Below, in pieces: positions 1 through 9,986 of a stretch of DNA of 64,000 nt. Both the position numbers and the translations under genes were made by a program. The notes under the pieces were generated by a model that did not search any database, had not been told where the DNA came from, and worked only from the letters and a program-made list of their open reading frames with translations. Numbering within the stretch: position 1 is the stretch's first letter; every line of letters begins with the position of its first letter. Source of the stretch: Listeria innocua. GTDB taxonomy: Bacteria > Bacillota > Bacilli > Lactobacillales > Listeriaceae. The DNA lies in assembly GCF_028596125.1 (NCBI RefSeq), contig NZ_CP117229.1, positions 2,216,001 to 2,280,000 of the forward strand, read 5' to 3'.

Positions 1-806
<806 letters not shown>

Positions 807-875
807 TAAAATAATTAAACATGTGAAAAAAGTAACGTAACAAGAAGATTCTACCTTGAAAGGGAAGTGTTTTTT

Positions 876-2801
876 TTGAAATTTAATTCGATGTTCTCAC
901 CGATTGATATCGGGCCTATGAGAGTACCAAATCGTTTTGTTGTATCTCCAATGTGTAATAACTATGCGAATACAGATGGCACTTTAACAGATACTTCATT
1001 AGCCTATTATAAAGAACGTGCGCTTGGTGGCTTTGGTCTAATTACTTTTGAAGCGACCGTTGTAGATGTTCGGGCAAAAGGCGGCGCAAATAAAGCATGT
1101 CTTTATAGCGATCATCAAATTGCCAGTTTTAAACGAGTGATAGATGCTTGTCATGACGCGGGTGCCAAAATCTCTGTGCAATTGCAACACGCTGGACCTG
1201 AAGGAAATTCTAAAGTTTCTGGTTATCCTTTAAAAGCAGCTTCCGCCATCGCTTCAGCAGAAGGACGCAATACACCGGAAGCCATTTCACGGGAAGAACT
1301 TTATGAATTAATTGAACTTTACGGGGAAGCGGCTTTACGAGCAAAAAAAGCTGGGGCTGATGCAGTAGAAGTTCACTGCGCTCATGGTTATTTAGTAAGT
1401 AGTTTCCTATCTGGACGCACGAATAAACGTGTGGATGAATTCGGCGGCTGTTTTGAAAATAGAATGCGACTACCAAGACTCATTATCGAAAGCATTCGAA
1501 AACGTGTTGGTCATTCCATCGCAATCCTATGCCGAATTAACAGTACGGATGGCGTGGATGGCGGACTAAGTGTCCAAGATAGTGCGACGGTAGCTGCTTA
1601 TTTGGAAGATTGTGGTTTAGATGGTTTGCATGTTTCTCGTAGCGTTCATATTCGCGATGAATACATGTGGGCTCCTACCGTGTTACACGCTGGTTTTAGT
1701 TCTGACCTTGTAACACAAATTAAACGCGCGGTTTCTATCCCAGTAATTACAGTTGGGCGTTTCACCGAGCCGCATTATGCTGAACTAATGGTTCGCGAAG
1801 GTCGGGCTGACTTAGTTGCTTTCGGACGACAATCGTTAGCTGATCCAGAAACACCGAATAAGGCGGCGGCTGGAAAACTAGACGAATTACTTCCTTGTAT
1901 CGCTTGTCTTCAAGGTTGTGTCGCTAACATGTATGCTGGAAAACCTATTACTTGTTTAGTGAATCCTCTACTCGGCCGCGAATCCGAAGCCTATTTGCCA
2001 AAAACACCTAGTAAAAAAGTTGTTGTTATCGGCGGTGGTGTTGGAGGGCTTTATGCTGGTTGGATGGCTGGCTCAAGAGGTCATGATGTAACAGTGTACG
2101 AAGCATCAGACATTATCGGCGGCCAAATGCGTTTAGCTGCCTATCCCCCAGGAAAAGGCGACCTAACTAATATGGTTCGCAGTTACATTAAAAAATGTGA
2201 GCAATTCGATGTGGAAATTAAAACCAATACACCTGTCACGCCCGAACTTATTCAAGATATTGCCCCAGATGCAGTTATTATTGCGACGGGCGCTACCCCA
2301 CTCGTCTTACCAATTCCAGGTATTGAAGATTCCGGCTTAATCCACGCAGTCGACTTACTTGATGGCAAAGAATCTTGTGGCAAAAAAGTACTAGTTGTTG
2401 GCGGAGGTATGGTTGGTAGTGAGACTGCTGCATTTTTAGGTGAAGCTGGTCATGATGTAACAGTCGTCGAACTTCGTGATGAAGTCGGAGCAGATGTTAT
2501 TTCTGAACACCGAAAATTCCTTATGCGCGATTTTGACGAGTATAAAATTAAAAGTATTACTAATGCAAAAGTGACGAGTTTCTTACCAGACGGGGTCACG
2601 TACTCCTTAGCTGATGAAAAAGAGTACCGCATTGATGGGTTTGATTCTGTCGTACTTGCAATGGGATCAAGAGCTTACAATCCACTGGAGGAAGCCATCA
2701 AGAAAATCGTCCCAGAAACTTATGTTATCGGTGATGCAGTTCGTGCGCGCCGAGCATTAGATGCAACCAAAGAAGCACTAGATGCGGTATTGCAATTATA
2801 A
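876..2801 (+). CDS. NADH-dependent flavin oxidoreductase, old-yellow-enzyme type with Fe-S and FAD/NAD domains
   Basis: This is a 2,4-dienoyl-CoA reductase-like protein of about 641 residues. The first ~330 residues form an FMN-binding OYE barrel (MFSPIDIGPM near the N terminus). A 4Fe-4S cysteine cluster of the form C-x2-C-x3-C-x11-C follows, then a Rossmann FAD domain (VIGGGVGGLYAG) with an inner NAD(P)H motif (VVGGGMVGSE). The TTG at 876 is preferred because AGGG at 861-864 lies 11 bases upstream; an in-frame GTG at 867 is too close. ATG at 891 is also possible. It sits inside the qui-like block and may reduce an unsaturated aromatic or cyclohexene acid. The substrate is not known from sequence. 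Confidence 0.85.
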   Translation: MKFNSMFSPIDIGPMRVPNRFVVSPMCNNYANTDGTLTDTSLAYYKERALGGFGLITFEATVVDVRAKGGANKACLYSDHQIASFKRVIDACHDAGAKISVQLQHAGPEGNSKVSGYPLKAASAIASAEGRNTPEAISREELYELIELYGEAALRAKKAGADAVEVHCAHGYLVSSFLSGRTNKRVDEFGGCFENRMRLPRLIIESIRKRVGHSIAILCRINSTDGVDGGLSVQDSATVAAYLEDCGLDGLHVSRSVHIRDEYMWAPTVLHAGFSSDLVTQIKRAVSIPVITVGRFTEPHYAELMVREGRADLVAFGRQSLADPETPNKAAAGKLDELLPCIACLQGCVANMYAGKPITCLVNPLLGRESEAYLPKTPSKKVVVIGGGVGGLYAGWMAGSRGHDVTVYEASDIIGGQMRLAAYPPGKGDLTNMVRSYIKKCEQFDVEIKTNTPVTPELIQDIAPDAVIIATGATPLVLPIPGIEDSGLIHAVDLLDGKESCGKKVLVVGGGMVGSETAAFLGEAGHDVTVVELRDEVGADVISEHRKFLMRDFDEYKIKSITNAKVTSFLPDGVTYSLADEKEYRIDGFDSVVLAMGSRAYNPLEEAIKKIVPETYVIGDAVRARRALDATKEALDAVLQL

Positions 2802-2854
2802 TTTATGGTTGTACTCGCTGTTAAGCCGGCGAGTACAAACCTACTTGGAGGTAT

Positions 2855-3730
2855 ATGAACGTGGAAAAAAGAATTTCAGGATCAACTCGGCTTCTAAGTT
2901 TAATTGGTACACCCGTAGACCATTCAAAATCCCCAATCATGTATAATTATAGTTTTCAAAAAGCTGGTTTAGATTATGCGTATCTTGCATTTGATATTCC
3001 TGTAAGTAAAGTCGCTGATGCAATTGCTGCTATCAAGACTTTTAACCTGCGTGGCTCTAACGTAACCATGCCTTGTAAAAGTGAAGTTTTAAAATACATG
3101 GATGAACTTTCCCCTGCTGCGCGAATGATTGGTGCTGTAAATACCATTATAAATGAAGATGGGAAACTAACCGGACATATCACAGACGGTCTTGGTTTTG
3201 CTAGTAATTTACGGGATTCTGGTGTAGATGTGGCGGGCAAAAAAATGACCATCATCGGCGCTGGTGGTGCAGCAACAGCAATCCAAGTTCAGTGCGCACT
3301 TGATGGGGCCAAGGAAATCGCCATTTTTAATATTAAAGATGATTTTTATGAAAAAGCTAAACAAACGATTGCTTCTATTAAACAAGAAGTTCCTGACTGC
3401 ATCGTACATATTTATGACTTAAATGACGCAGCAAAATTACATGAGGAAATAGCGACTAGTGATATTTTAGTAAATGCTACACTCGTTGGTATGCATCCAC
3501 ATGAAAATGAAACGCCTGTCAAAGATACGACTGTCTTCAGAAAAGATTTAATCGTCACCGATGTTGTCTACAATCCAAAGAAAACCAGACTTTTGCTAGA
3601 TGCAGAAGCTGCTGGTTCAAAAACTATAGGCGGACTAGGCATGCTTTTATGGCAAGGCGCAGAAGCATACAAACTGTTCACAGGTAAAGATATGCCTGTT
3701 TCAGAAGTAAAAGATTTATATTTTAATTAA
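2855..3730 (+). CDS. aroE: Shikimate/quinate dehydrogenase (AroE/YdiB family)
   Basis: At 291 residues this has the usual shikimate dehydrogenase length. The substrate-binding serines occur in DHSKSP near the N terminus, the catalytic Lys in NVTMPCK, and Asp in TDGLGF. The cofactor loop is GAGGAA. The strand after it reads FNIKDDF, closer to the NAD-preferring YdiB type (FNRRDEF) than to the Arg/Thr-rich NADP loop of biosynthetic AroE. With a dehydratase-like gene upstream and two carriers downstream, a catabolic role on quinate or shikimate is likely. GGAGG at 2847-2851 is only 3 bases from ATG 2855, so GTG at 2861 may be the real start. Confidence 0.88.
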   Translation: MNVEKRISGSTRLLSLIGTPVDHSKSPIMYNYSFQKAGLDYAYLAFDIPVSKVADAIAAIKTFNLRGSNVTMPCKSEVLKYMDELSPAARMIGAVNTIINEDGKLTGHITDGLGFASNLRDSGVDVAGKKMTIIGAGGAATAIQVQCALDGAKEIAIFNIKDDFYEKAKQTIASIKQEVPDCIVHIYDLNDAAKLHEEIATSDILVNATLVGMHPHENETPVKDTTVFRKDLIVTDVVYNPKKTRLLLDAEAAGSKTIGGLGMLLWQGAEAYKLFTGKDMPVSEVKDLYFN

Positions 3731-3762
3731 TAAATTCATCAGGATTTCGAGAGGAGAAAAAA

Positions 3763-4971
3763 ATGAACGCAAAAAGATTTTATCCAACAGCAATTGCACT
3801 TTATTTTACTTATTTTATTCACGGTATTGGGGTATCCATTCTTGGCCAATACAAACAAGATTTCGCTGGAGTATGGGGAGCAGACAAGCTTTCCGACGGT
3901 ACCTTTGATGTCAGTATGGTTATTGCTGTTATCGCAGCACTCGGCCTAGGACGTTTACTTACACTGCCAATTTCTGGACCTTTTTCAGATAAATTTGGCC
4001 GTAAACCTTCCGCATTAATCGGTGTTGGTTTATATGCCATTTATTTCATCGGATTAGCATTTGCACCGAATATGTATATTGCTTATGCTTTCGCTTTTGT
4101 AGGCGGTGCCGCGAATTCATTCTTAGACACTGCTGTAACACCATCCGTTCTAGAAATTTTCACTAAAAATGGCGCTATTGCCAATATGTTTACTAAATTC
4201 TCTATTTCTATCGGACAATTCGTATTACCTTTCGCTATTGGTATGGTAGCAGCGGCGAATATGTCTTTCCGTACACTATTTATTATTACGATGGCATTAA
4301 TTGTTATCGACGGTTTAATTATCGCATTTATGCCATTCCCACCAATGAATAACAATGTGGGCGGCGAAAAAGCAAAACCAGCGAAAATGAAATTCAATGC
4401 AACTAGTTGGGCAATCATAGGTATAGGTTTCACATGTACCTCCACTTTCCAACTATGGTTAAACTGTAACCAAGAGCTCGGAAAATTATATGGCATGGCT
4501 GATCCAAGTAAGATTCAATCATTCTACTCACTAGGTACTATGTGTGCTATTTTAATTACAGCTGTTCTCGTGAAAAAATTCATTTTACCAGTGCGAATTC
4601 TCATTATATATCCAGCAATTGCTACTTTAATGCTACTAATTATTTACATCGTCCAAACACCGACTATATGCTTAATTGGTGGATTTGTAATTGGATACGC
4701 TGCTGCTGGTGGGGTTCTTCAACTAGCTGTATCAACTGCCAACGAATTTTTCCCTACGAACAAAGGGAAAATCACTTCGATTGTTATGATTTCCTCAAGC
4801 CTTGCAAACTATATCGTTTTAAACATTGCGAGCTATATTACTAAAGCTGGTGGTATCGAAGGTCCGAAATATGTGTTATTATTCAATGTAGTGATCACAG
4901 TTATCGGAATCTTACTAGCAATCTTCGTCAATATGCGTTACAAAAATGAATCTAAAATTGCAACTAAATAA
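3763..4971 (+). CDS. MFS transporter, probable shikimate/quinate-type carrier (first copy)
   Basis: This 402-residue protein has about twelve hydrophobic segments. The MFS loop 2-3 signature DKFGRKP follows the second helix. A GAGAGGAG ribosome-binding site precedes the ATG. It is 32 bases after the shikimate dehydrogenase gene and is related to the next carrier, sharing opening residues (a YFxHG motif), loop motif and length. It probably imports a hydroaromatic acid for the upstream enzymes; that substrate is inferred from position only. Confidence 0.8.
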   Translation: MNAKRFYPTAIALYFTYFIHGIGVSILGQYKQDFAGVWGADKLSDGTFDVSMVIAVIAALGLGRLLTLPISGPFSDKFGRKPSALIGVGLYAIYFIGLAFAPNMYIAYAFAFVGGAANSFLDTAVTPSVLEIFTKNGAIANMFTKFSISIGQFVLPFAIGMVAAANMSFRTLFIITMALIVIDGLIIAFMPFPPMNNNVGGEKAKPAKMKFNATSWAIIGIGFTCTSTFQLWLNCNQELGKLYGMADPSKIQSFYSLGTMCAILITAVLVKKFILPVRILIIYPAIATLMLLIIYIVQTPTICLIGGFVIGYAAAGGVLQLAVSTANEFFPTNKGKITSIVMISSSLANYIVLNIASYITKAGGIEGPKYVLLFNVVITVIGILLAIFVNMRYKNESKIATK

Positions 4972-4978
4972 GAAACAC

Positions 4979-5008
4979 TTCAACTGAGCATTCACTTGCT
5001 CAGTTGAA
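4979..5008 (+). other. 12-bp perfect hairpin between the two MFS genes
   Basis: The arms TTCAACTGAGCA (4979-4990) and TGCTCAGTTGAA (4997-5008) pair perfectly around a 6-base loop, 7 bases after the first MFS stop. No T-run follows, so this is not a canonical intrinsic terminator. It may stabilise the upstream mRNA or mark partial termination before the second carrier gene. Confidence 0.6.
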
Positions 5009-5130
5009 CTTACATATCATTTGTGAATTAAAGCACAAACTTATGAGTTTTATCTATATAAAAGCTTTTAAAATAAGGGTATTTCTCATGAAAAGGTCTT
5101 CCAAAGTAACTACATAAAGGAGAGCAGATT

Positions 5131-6321
5131 ATGAAAAATAAGTATTTATCTACTTCACTAGGACTTTATATGAACTATTTCGTTCATGGTATGGCGTTAA
5201 TCATCATTGCACAAAATATTGATTTTTTATCTCAAAAATGGCATACAGATTTAGCTGGTGCTGCCGGCGTTGTTTCTTCATTTGGGATTGGTAAATTACT
5301 TGCTGTTTTTATATCAGGAAAACTATCAGATAAATTCGGTCGTAAATTATCCGTCATTCTCGGCGTATTTTTCTATATTGTTTTTTTAGGCGGTATTTTA
5401 TTAAGTCCAAATACTATCATAGCCTATGCTTTCGGGATTTCAGCAGGAATTGCAAACTCTTTCCTTGATACAGGTACTTACCCAGCATTAATGGAAGCTT
5501 ATCCTAAAAAAGCGGCATCAGCTAACATCGTTGTAAAAGCTTTTGTACAAGCTGGTCAGTTTCTCTTACCATTTATGATTGCTTTTATTTTAGCAAATAA
5601 CTTATGGTACGGCTGGAGTTTTATCGTGTTAATTGCGATTTTACTTATTAACTTACTGTATACGTTGACCCGTACGTTCCCTCCAATGACCGTTGGAAAA
5701 CCGCTTGATTTCGAGAAAGAAATCGTTGAAGAGAAAAAAGCATTTCATTTTAGCATTGATGAAATCTGTTTGATTCTCTTTGGATTTGTAGCACAGACGC
5801 TTCTATACATTATGAGTCAATGGATAGCAAAATACGGTTCTGAAGTTATTCATATGACTGATAATGCTTCTAGACTACTTGTGAGCTATGCAAGTGTTGG
5901 TGCTATTTTATGCGTATGTGTAACGTTTATTTTAGGAAATCGTGGGGTTAAAACACTTCATATTTTAATAACGTATGTAACGATGACGATGTTAGTTTCC
6001 TTCACGCTTTTTGCATTCCCAACTGAAATTGTCTGCCTAGTTGGTGCTTTCTTGCTTGGTTACTTCTCAGCTGGTGGTATTATCCAATTAGGTTTAACAC
6101 TTCTCGCCGAAGTCTCTGCTCGTGGTAAAGGTTTTGTTACTAGCCTTTATACGATCGCTGAAGGCATTGCTGTTTTTGTTATTCCACTTATCGCTGCCGC
6201 TATTTCTAGGATTGATATTGCTGCTATTTTCCTACTAAATGCTGGTATTGCATTATTCGGGTTAGCTCTTTTATTAATCGTATTTGCCAGAAAGAAAAAA
6301 TTTGCTCGTGATCATATTTAA
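5131..6321 (+). CDS. MFS transporter, paralogue of the preceding carrier
   Basis: This 396-residue, twelve-helix MFS protein opens like its neighbour (YMNYFVHGM) and has the loop motif DKFGRKL. An AAAGGAGAG ribosome-binding site lies 8-9 bases before the ATG. It is separated from the first carrier by 159 bases that hold a perfect hairpin, so its expression may differ. The divergent central loop suggests a different ligand or direction of transport. The two genes look like an old tandem duplication. Confidence 0.8.
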   Translation: MKNKYLSTSLGLYMNYFVHGMALIIIAQNIDFLSQKWHTDLAGAAGVVSSFGIGKLLAVFISGKLSDKFGRKLSVILGVFFYIVFLGGILLSPNTIIAYAFGISAGIANSFLDTGTYPALMEAYPKKAASANIVVKAFVQAGQFLLPFMIAFILANNLWYGWSFIVLIAILLINLLYTLTRTFPPMTVGKPLDFEKEIVEEKKAFHFSIDEICLILFGFVAQTLLYIMSQWIAKYGSEVIHMTDNASRLLVSYASVGAILCVCVTFILGNRGVKTLHILITYVTMTMLVSFTLFAFPTEIVCLVGAFLLGYFSAGGIIQLGLTLLAEVSARGKGFVTSLYTIAEGIAVFVIPLIAAAISRIDIAAIFLLNAGIALFGLALLLIVFARKKKFARDHI

Positions 6322-6364
6322 AAAAAGTATCGAGGTTGGGGAATCCAACCTCGATACTTTTTTT
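6320..6364. terminator. Bidirectional intrinsic terminator
   Basis: The arms GTATCGAGGTTGG and CCAACCTCGATAC close a short loop and are flanked by A6 on the left and T7 on the right. It serves the forward MFS gene and the reverse ABC permease gene. Confidence 0.93.
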
Positions 6365-6365
6365 G

Positions 6366-7430
6366 TTATAGTTTTTTTATAGTTTTCCATTTGTACATTA
6401 GGAACCAGAATGCTGTAGCAGTAACAATGAAAATTAAAATCATTTTTACGAGCAAAGTTACAGCTTGAGTGGTTGTTATCAGACTTTCATAATTAAATTT
6501 AGAGTAATGTCCGCCTAAACATATCGTGATATAAATGGAACCAATAATAAGTATCGGCATACGGAATTTGTTATTCATTAAGAATCTACCGTTATTTTCA
6601 AGGGAAGCTGTTTTTAAGGCATACCAGCCAATTATTATCATTAAAATGGATAGAGCAATAAGTACTATAAATTCGCTGATGACCATACTTCCACTTAAAA
6701 GCGGGGTTGGTAGGGCTGAAAACAACATAACCGCACCGCCATCAACATCGGCCAATGATTTACCTTCCAAAAAGGCTTTAAATCCAACTATCAAATTAGT
6801 TGTTGCACCTGGAAACATGTAGAAAAAGCTTGCTACTGCTCCTATAGCAACGAGGCCTGCAGCGATTATGTCTCCAACAAGATAACCAACAGCTATTGCT
6901 AAAGTGAAAGAGAATAAAAATAACAGTGAAAAAGATGCAATATACATACTAGAATCAGACACATTCGGTAAATATAACTCAGGAATTTGCTGATATATAT
7001 ACATAAATCTCAAGGAAATAATTAAAGGAACTATAATAAAGATGATTAATGAAGGAATGAGTAATTTATGCCAAAATATCTGGTTTTTAGAATAAGGTAA
7101 GCCATACGTAAAATAATCCATTTGCTTATTTTTTTCAAATACGGTTAACTTTAACCCTAAAAACAAAAATACATAAAAGAACAAGGCTAAATTTCCTTCA
7201 AAATCATAAGGAGTTAAGCTTAAATCCATTTTAATTTCATTTGGCGTCAATTGTTGATCATCCACATTCACTTTTTGAAATTCTTCCGACTGGTAATACT
7301 TATAATTTTGATTAAACATATCTACTGTATTAGTAGCTGTCATTGCTTCTGAACCAATAAAGGCAATAACAATAAATAAAAATATCCATGCGTTTTGACG
7401 CCATTCTTTAAAGAGAAGCCCTGTACTCAT
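6366..7430 (-). CDS. ABC transporter membrane subunit (ABC-2 like)
   Basis: This 354-residue protein has an N-terminal membrane helix, a ~70-residue polar extracytoplasmic loop and then five or more hydrophobic segments, the layout of YtrC/ABC-2 type permeases. Its start overlaps the stop of the ATPase gene by one base, so translation is probably coupled. It is the last gene of a GntR-ATPase-permease operon. Such YtrA-type modules often answer cell-wall antibiotics or envelope stress, but the substrate cannot be read from sequence. Confidence 0.82.
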   Translation of the reverse strand: MSTGLLFKEWRQNAWIFLFIVIAFIGSEAMTATNTVDMFNQNYKYYQSEEFQKVNVDDQQLTPNEIKMDLSLTPYDFEGNLALFFYVFLFLGLKLTVFEKNKQMDYFTYGLPYSKNQIFWHKLLIPSLIIFIIVPLIISLRFMYIYQQIPELYLPNVSDSSMYIASFSLLFLFSFTLAIAVGYLVGDIIAAGLVAIGAVASFFYMFPGATTNLIVGFKAFLEGKSLADVDGGAVMLFSALPTPLLSGSMVISEFIVLIALSILMIIIGWYALKTASLENNGRFLMNNKFRMPILIIGSIYITICLGGHYSKFNYESLITTTQAVTLLVKMILIFIVTATAFWFLMYKWKTIKKL

Positions 7431-8305
7431 TATTCTTCTCCCCCTTGTTCCTCTAGATGATAAACAAACAGGTCTTCTAATGTAACCGCAAGTTCATCCA
7501 TGAAAATCGGTTTTTCTCGTTTTATAGCAGCATATAATTCTGTATTCATATCCCGGAATAAAATCGTATACACCCGCCCATATTTGTTAATCACTTTACC
7601 ATTTTCAAGTAAAATAGTTGGTAATTTTTTGTTTTCAAAAGCAATTTGAATTTTGACTGCTTGTTCACGTAAAGTTTCAAGATGATAGGATTCTTCAATG
7701 CGATTTCCTTGTAAAATATGGATATAATCGGCAATTGGTTCTAAGTCGTTTAAACGATGTGAAGAAATTACAATACCTAATTTCCGTCGTTCTACTTCTT
7801 CTAATAAAATCCCAGTAATTTTCTTTTGAGCGATAACATCTATACCTTCCATAGGTTCATCAAGTAAAATAAAATCTGCTCCAATACAAAGTGACAAAAC
7901 TAAACCGAAAAGTGCTTTCATTCCTTTAGAATACGTTTGAAACTTAACATCCGTGGCAAGGTTGACTTGATTCATTAATAAATCAAATTTAGCTCCATCA
8001 AATAATGGATAAGTCTTTTGATAGAATTTTTTTATTGTTGGAATTTTGTAGCCATCCCAGCAGCCTAAGTTATCTTGTAGCATAAATATTTTTTGCTTTA
8101 GTTCGGGATTTTTACTTATCGGCTCATCTAAGTAGACATCCCCTTCATCTGGAATGTAAAAACCCATCATTGTTCGAAAAAGTGTTGTTTTCCCGATGCC
8201 GTTTCGTCCAACTATGCCAACAATCTCTCCTGGATTCACTTCAAATGTTATCTTATCAAGCAAAAGCTTCCCATCAATTTTTTTACTTAACGAATCAACC
8301 CTCAA
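7430..8305 (-). CDS. ABC transporter ATP-binding protein
   Basis: This 291-residue ATPase has Walker A GRNGIGKTT near residue 33. The degenerate signature YSKGM replaces LSGGQ, as is usual in the YtrB/BcrA-like families, and Walker B is ILLDEP. The C-terminal ~80 residues form an extra domain seen in this subfamily. It overlaps the GntR gene by 4 bases (ATGA) and the permease gene by one base, so the three genes are one transcription unit. Confidence 0.88.
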   Translation of the reverse strand: MRVDSLSKKIDGKLLLDKITFEVNPGEIVGIVGRNGIGKTTLFRTMMGFYIPDEGDVYLDEPISKNPELKQKIFMLQDNLGCWDGYKIPTIKKFYQKTYPLFDGAKFDLLMNQVNLATDVKFQTYSKGMKALFGLVLSLCIGADFILLDEPMEGIDVIAQKKITGILLEEVERRKLGIVISSHRLNDLEPIADYIHILQGNRIEESYHLETLREQAVKIQIAFENKKLPTILLENGKVINKYGRVYTILFRDMNTELYAAIKREKPIFMDELAVTLEDLFVYHLEEQGGEE

Positions 8306-8691
8306 ATTTTGTCACCTCCAATGATGTCCTGACTGTATTCAACAGATAATTTATGTATTTCTTCCACATTAATTCCAAGATAAACTAAATCTAAAATTAT
8401 TTCTTTTAATTTTATTTTAGTTTCTGCTAACTTTTTTGGCGAACTGTTCTTTTCTGTTTGGTCCGCAATAAAGGTTCCTTTTCCTTTAACCGTGACGATT
8501 ACTTCTTGACGTTCTAATTCTTGGTAAGCTTTACTCACAGTGTTTGGATTCACTCCTATTCTGCTGGCGAACTCTCGTATAGAAAGAATTTTTTCGCCTT
8601 CTTGAAGTATGCCTTTGACAACTTGTTCTTTAATTTTTTGGACGATCTGTTCATAAATTGGCAGTTGACTTTTCGTATTAATAGTAAACAT
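8302..8691 (-). CDS. GntR-family (YtrA subfamily) transcriptional repressor
   Basis: This protein of ~129 residues has an N-terminal winged helix (PIYEQIVQKI, then SIREFASRIGVNPNTVSKAYQELE) and a short C-terminal helical dimerisation tail, the size of the YtrA subfamily. ATG 8691 is chosen because a G-rich ribosome-binding site ends just before it; the upstream ATG at 8709 has none. A perfect dyad at 8734-8754 lies at its promoter and is the probable autoregulatory operator. Confidence 0.88.
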   Translation of the reverse strand: MFTINTKSQLPIYEQIVQKIKEQVVKGILQEGEKILSIREFASRIGVNPNTVSKAYQELERQEVIVTVKGKGTFIADQTEKNSSPKKLAETKIKLKEIILDLVYLGINVEEIHKLSVEYSQDIIGGDKI

Positions 8692-8717
8692 CTCTCCCCC
8701 CACTTTCATGACTTTTA

Positions 8718-8723
8718 ATTATA
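8718..8723 (-). promoter_or_regulatory. -10 element of the GntR-ABC operon
   Basis: TATAAT on the reverse strand lies 27 bases before the chosen start. The matching -35 region falls inside the operator dyad and is poor, so repressor and polymerase would compete. Confidence 0.6.
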
Positions 8724-8733
8724 GAGAACTAAT

Positions 8734-8754
8734 TGTACTAGTTATAATAGTACA
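8734..8754. promoter_or_regulatory. Perfect operator dyad for the GntR regulator
   Basis: TGTACTA and TAGTACA form a perfect inverted repeat with a 7-base centre. It covers the -35 region of the reverse operon. Its size and symmetry are typical of YtrA-type GntR operators; binding is inferred. Confidence 0.75.
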
Positions 8755-8782
8755 GTAGATATAAAAATAAATCAATTCCCTT

Positions 8783-9265
8783 TTAAAAAGAAAATTGATT
8801 TACATTCTTTTTTTCTAATGTTAATAGCGCTTGTTTCATTGGTATTCCGCCACTATACCCTGTTAGTTTCCCGCTTTTTCCGATGACTCGGTGGCACGGG
8901 ATAATTACAAGTAAGGGGTTTTTTCCAATAGCTGTTCCGACTGCACGGACTGCTTTTGGGCGATTAATTTGTTCAGCTATTTCTGTATAGGTTCTAGTTT
9001 CTCCATATGGAATCGTTTTTAAGGCTTCAAAAACTTCTAATTGTAATGCTGTTCCGGATAAATCAATAGGGAAAGTGAAATGAATGCTTTCTCCATTTAA
9101 ATAAGCAAGTAGTTCTGCTTTATATTTCCTCATTTTCTCTGGGTCATGTATCGCTGATTGCAAGTTTTCCTTATTTTTCCCAACATAAAACAAACCTTTA
9201 TCAGTGGCGGCGAAATAAATTTTTTCTCCCGCAAAACGGATGGAATCATCATAGAACTTCTCCAT
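8783..9265 (-). CDS. ogt: Methylated-DNA-[protein]-cysteine S-methyltransferase
   Basis: This 160-residue suicide enzyme removes O6-methyl groups from guanine. The active-site motif IPCHRVIG contains the acceptor Cys, preceded by the helix-turn-helix region PYGETRTYTEIA and followed by GYSGG. ATG 9265 is preferred because GAGGTG sits 7 bases upstream; the TTG at 9283 has no such site. It is divergent from adaA with 145 bases between them, so the two repair genes probably share a control region. Confidence 0.92.
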   Translation of the reverse strand: MEKFYDDSIRFAGEKIYFAATDKGLFYVGKNKENLQSAIHDPEKMRKYKAELLAYLNGESIHFTFPIDLSGTALQLEVFEALKTIPYGETRTYTEIAEQINRPKAVRAVGTAIGKNPLLVIIPCHRVIGKSGKLTGYSGGIPMKQALLTLEKKNVNQFSF

Positions 9266-9410
9266 TTTCTTCACCTCTTTCAACTATTAATTATACGCTT
9301 AACAAATTAGTTTTTCTATAATACCTGGTTGTAATAGCAAGATTAGAAAAGTTTTTCTCGCAATTTAACGCTATAACGTTTATGATTAAGAAGAAGTTGA
9401 GGTGATTACA

Positions 9411-9965
9411 TTGTCAGATTATTACTTAACTAAAAAAAGATGGCAAGCAATTTCAACGAATGATCGCACTGCTGATGGTACTTTTTTCTATGGTGTGAAG
9501 ACTACGAAAATATTTTGTTTTCCTTCTTGTAAATCGCGTTTACCTAAAAAAGAAAATATTGTTATCTTCCATAGTAAGGAAGAAGCTACTTCGCATGGCT
9601 TTCGTCCTTGTAAACGATGCAAATCTGGAGGGAAAAGTTTACCCGATACAGAATGGGTAGGCAACATTAAGGCTTACATTGAAGAAAATTTTGCAAAGCC
9701 ATTAACTTTACAGATTATTGCCGATGATTGTCACGGGAGTCCATATCATCTCCATCGAACGTTTAAACGGATTACAGACATCACACCAATTACTTATTTA
9801 GACAATATTCGAATCGACTATGCAAAAAATCAGCTCCAAAACACAACCTTATCTATTGAACTTATTGGAAAAATGTCTGGTTTTCCTAATTCCTCCCATT
9901 TTTCTACTACTTTTAAAAGACATACAGCTTTATCGCCAAACCAATTTCGAAAAGAACAAAAATAA
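9411..9965 (+). CDS. adaA: AdaA-like methylphosphotriester-DNA methyltransferase and AraC-type activator
   Basis: This ~184-residue protein has two parts. The first ~75 residues are the Ada zinc domain with Cys in FCFPSC and CKRC; the first Cys is the expected methyl acceptor. The rest is an AraC helix-turn-helix pair (TLQIIADDCHGSPYHLHRTF and the IGKMSGFPNSSHF region). In Bacillus, AdaA methylated at this Cys activates the adaptive response. TTG 9411 lies 6-7 bases after GAGGTG and is preferred over GTG 9402. It sits back-to-back with ogt. Confidence 0.9.
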   Translation: MSDYYLTKKRWQAISTNDRTADGTFFYGVKTTKIFCFPSCKSRLPKKENIVIFHSKEEATSHGFRPCKRCKSGGKSLPDTEWVGNIKAYIEENFAKPLTLQIIADDCHGSPYHLHRTFKRITDITPITYLDNIRIDYAKNQLQNTTLSIELIGKMSGFPNSSHFSTTFKRHTALSPNQFRKEQK

Positions 9966-9986
9966 ATTAGAACGGATGAAACTTAT

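Noticed and set aside
4083-4496. Reverse reading frame inside the first MFS gene
   Set aside because: Shadow of a gene with clear membrane-protein features; no start signal and unlikely composition.
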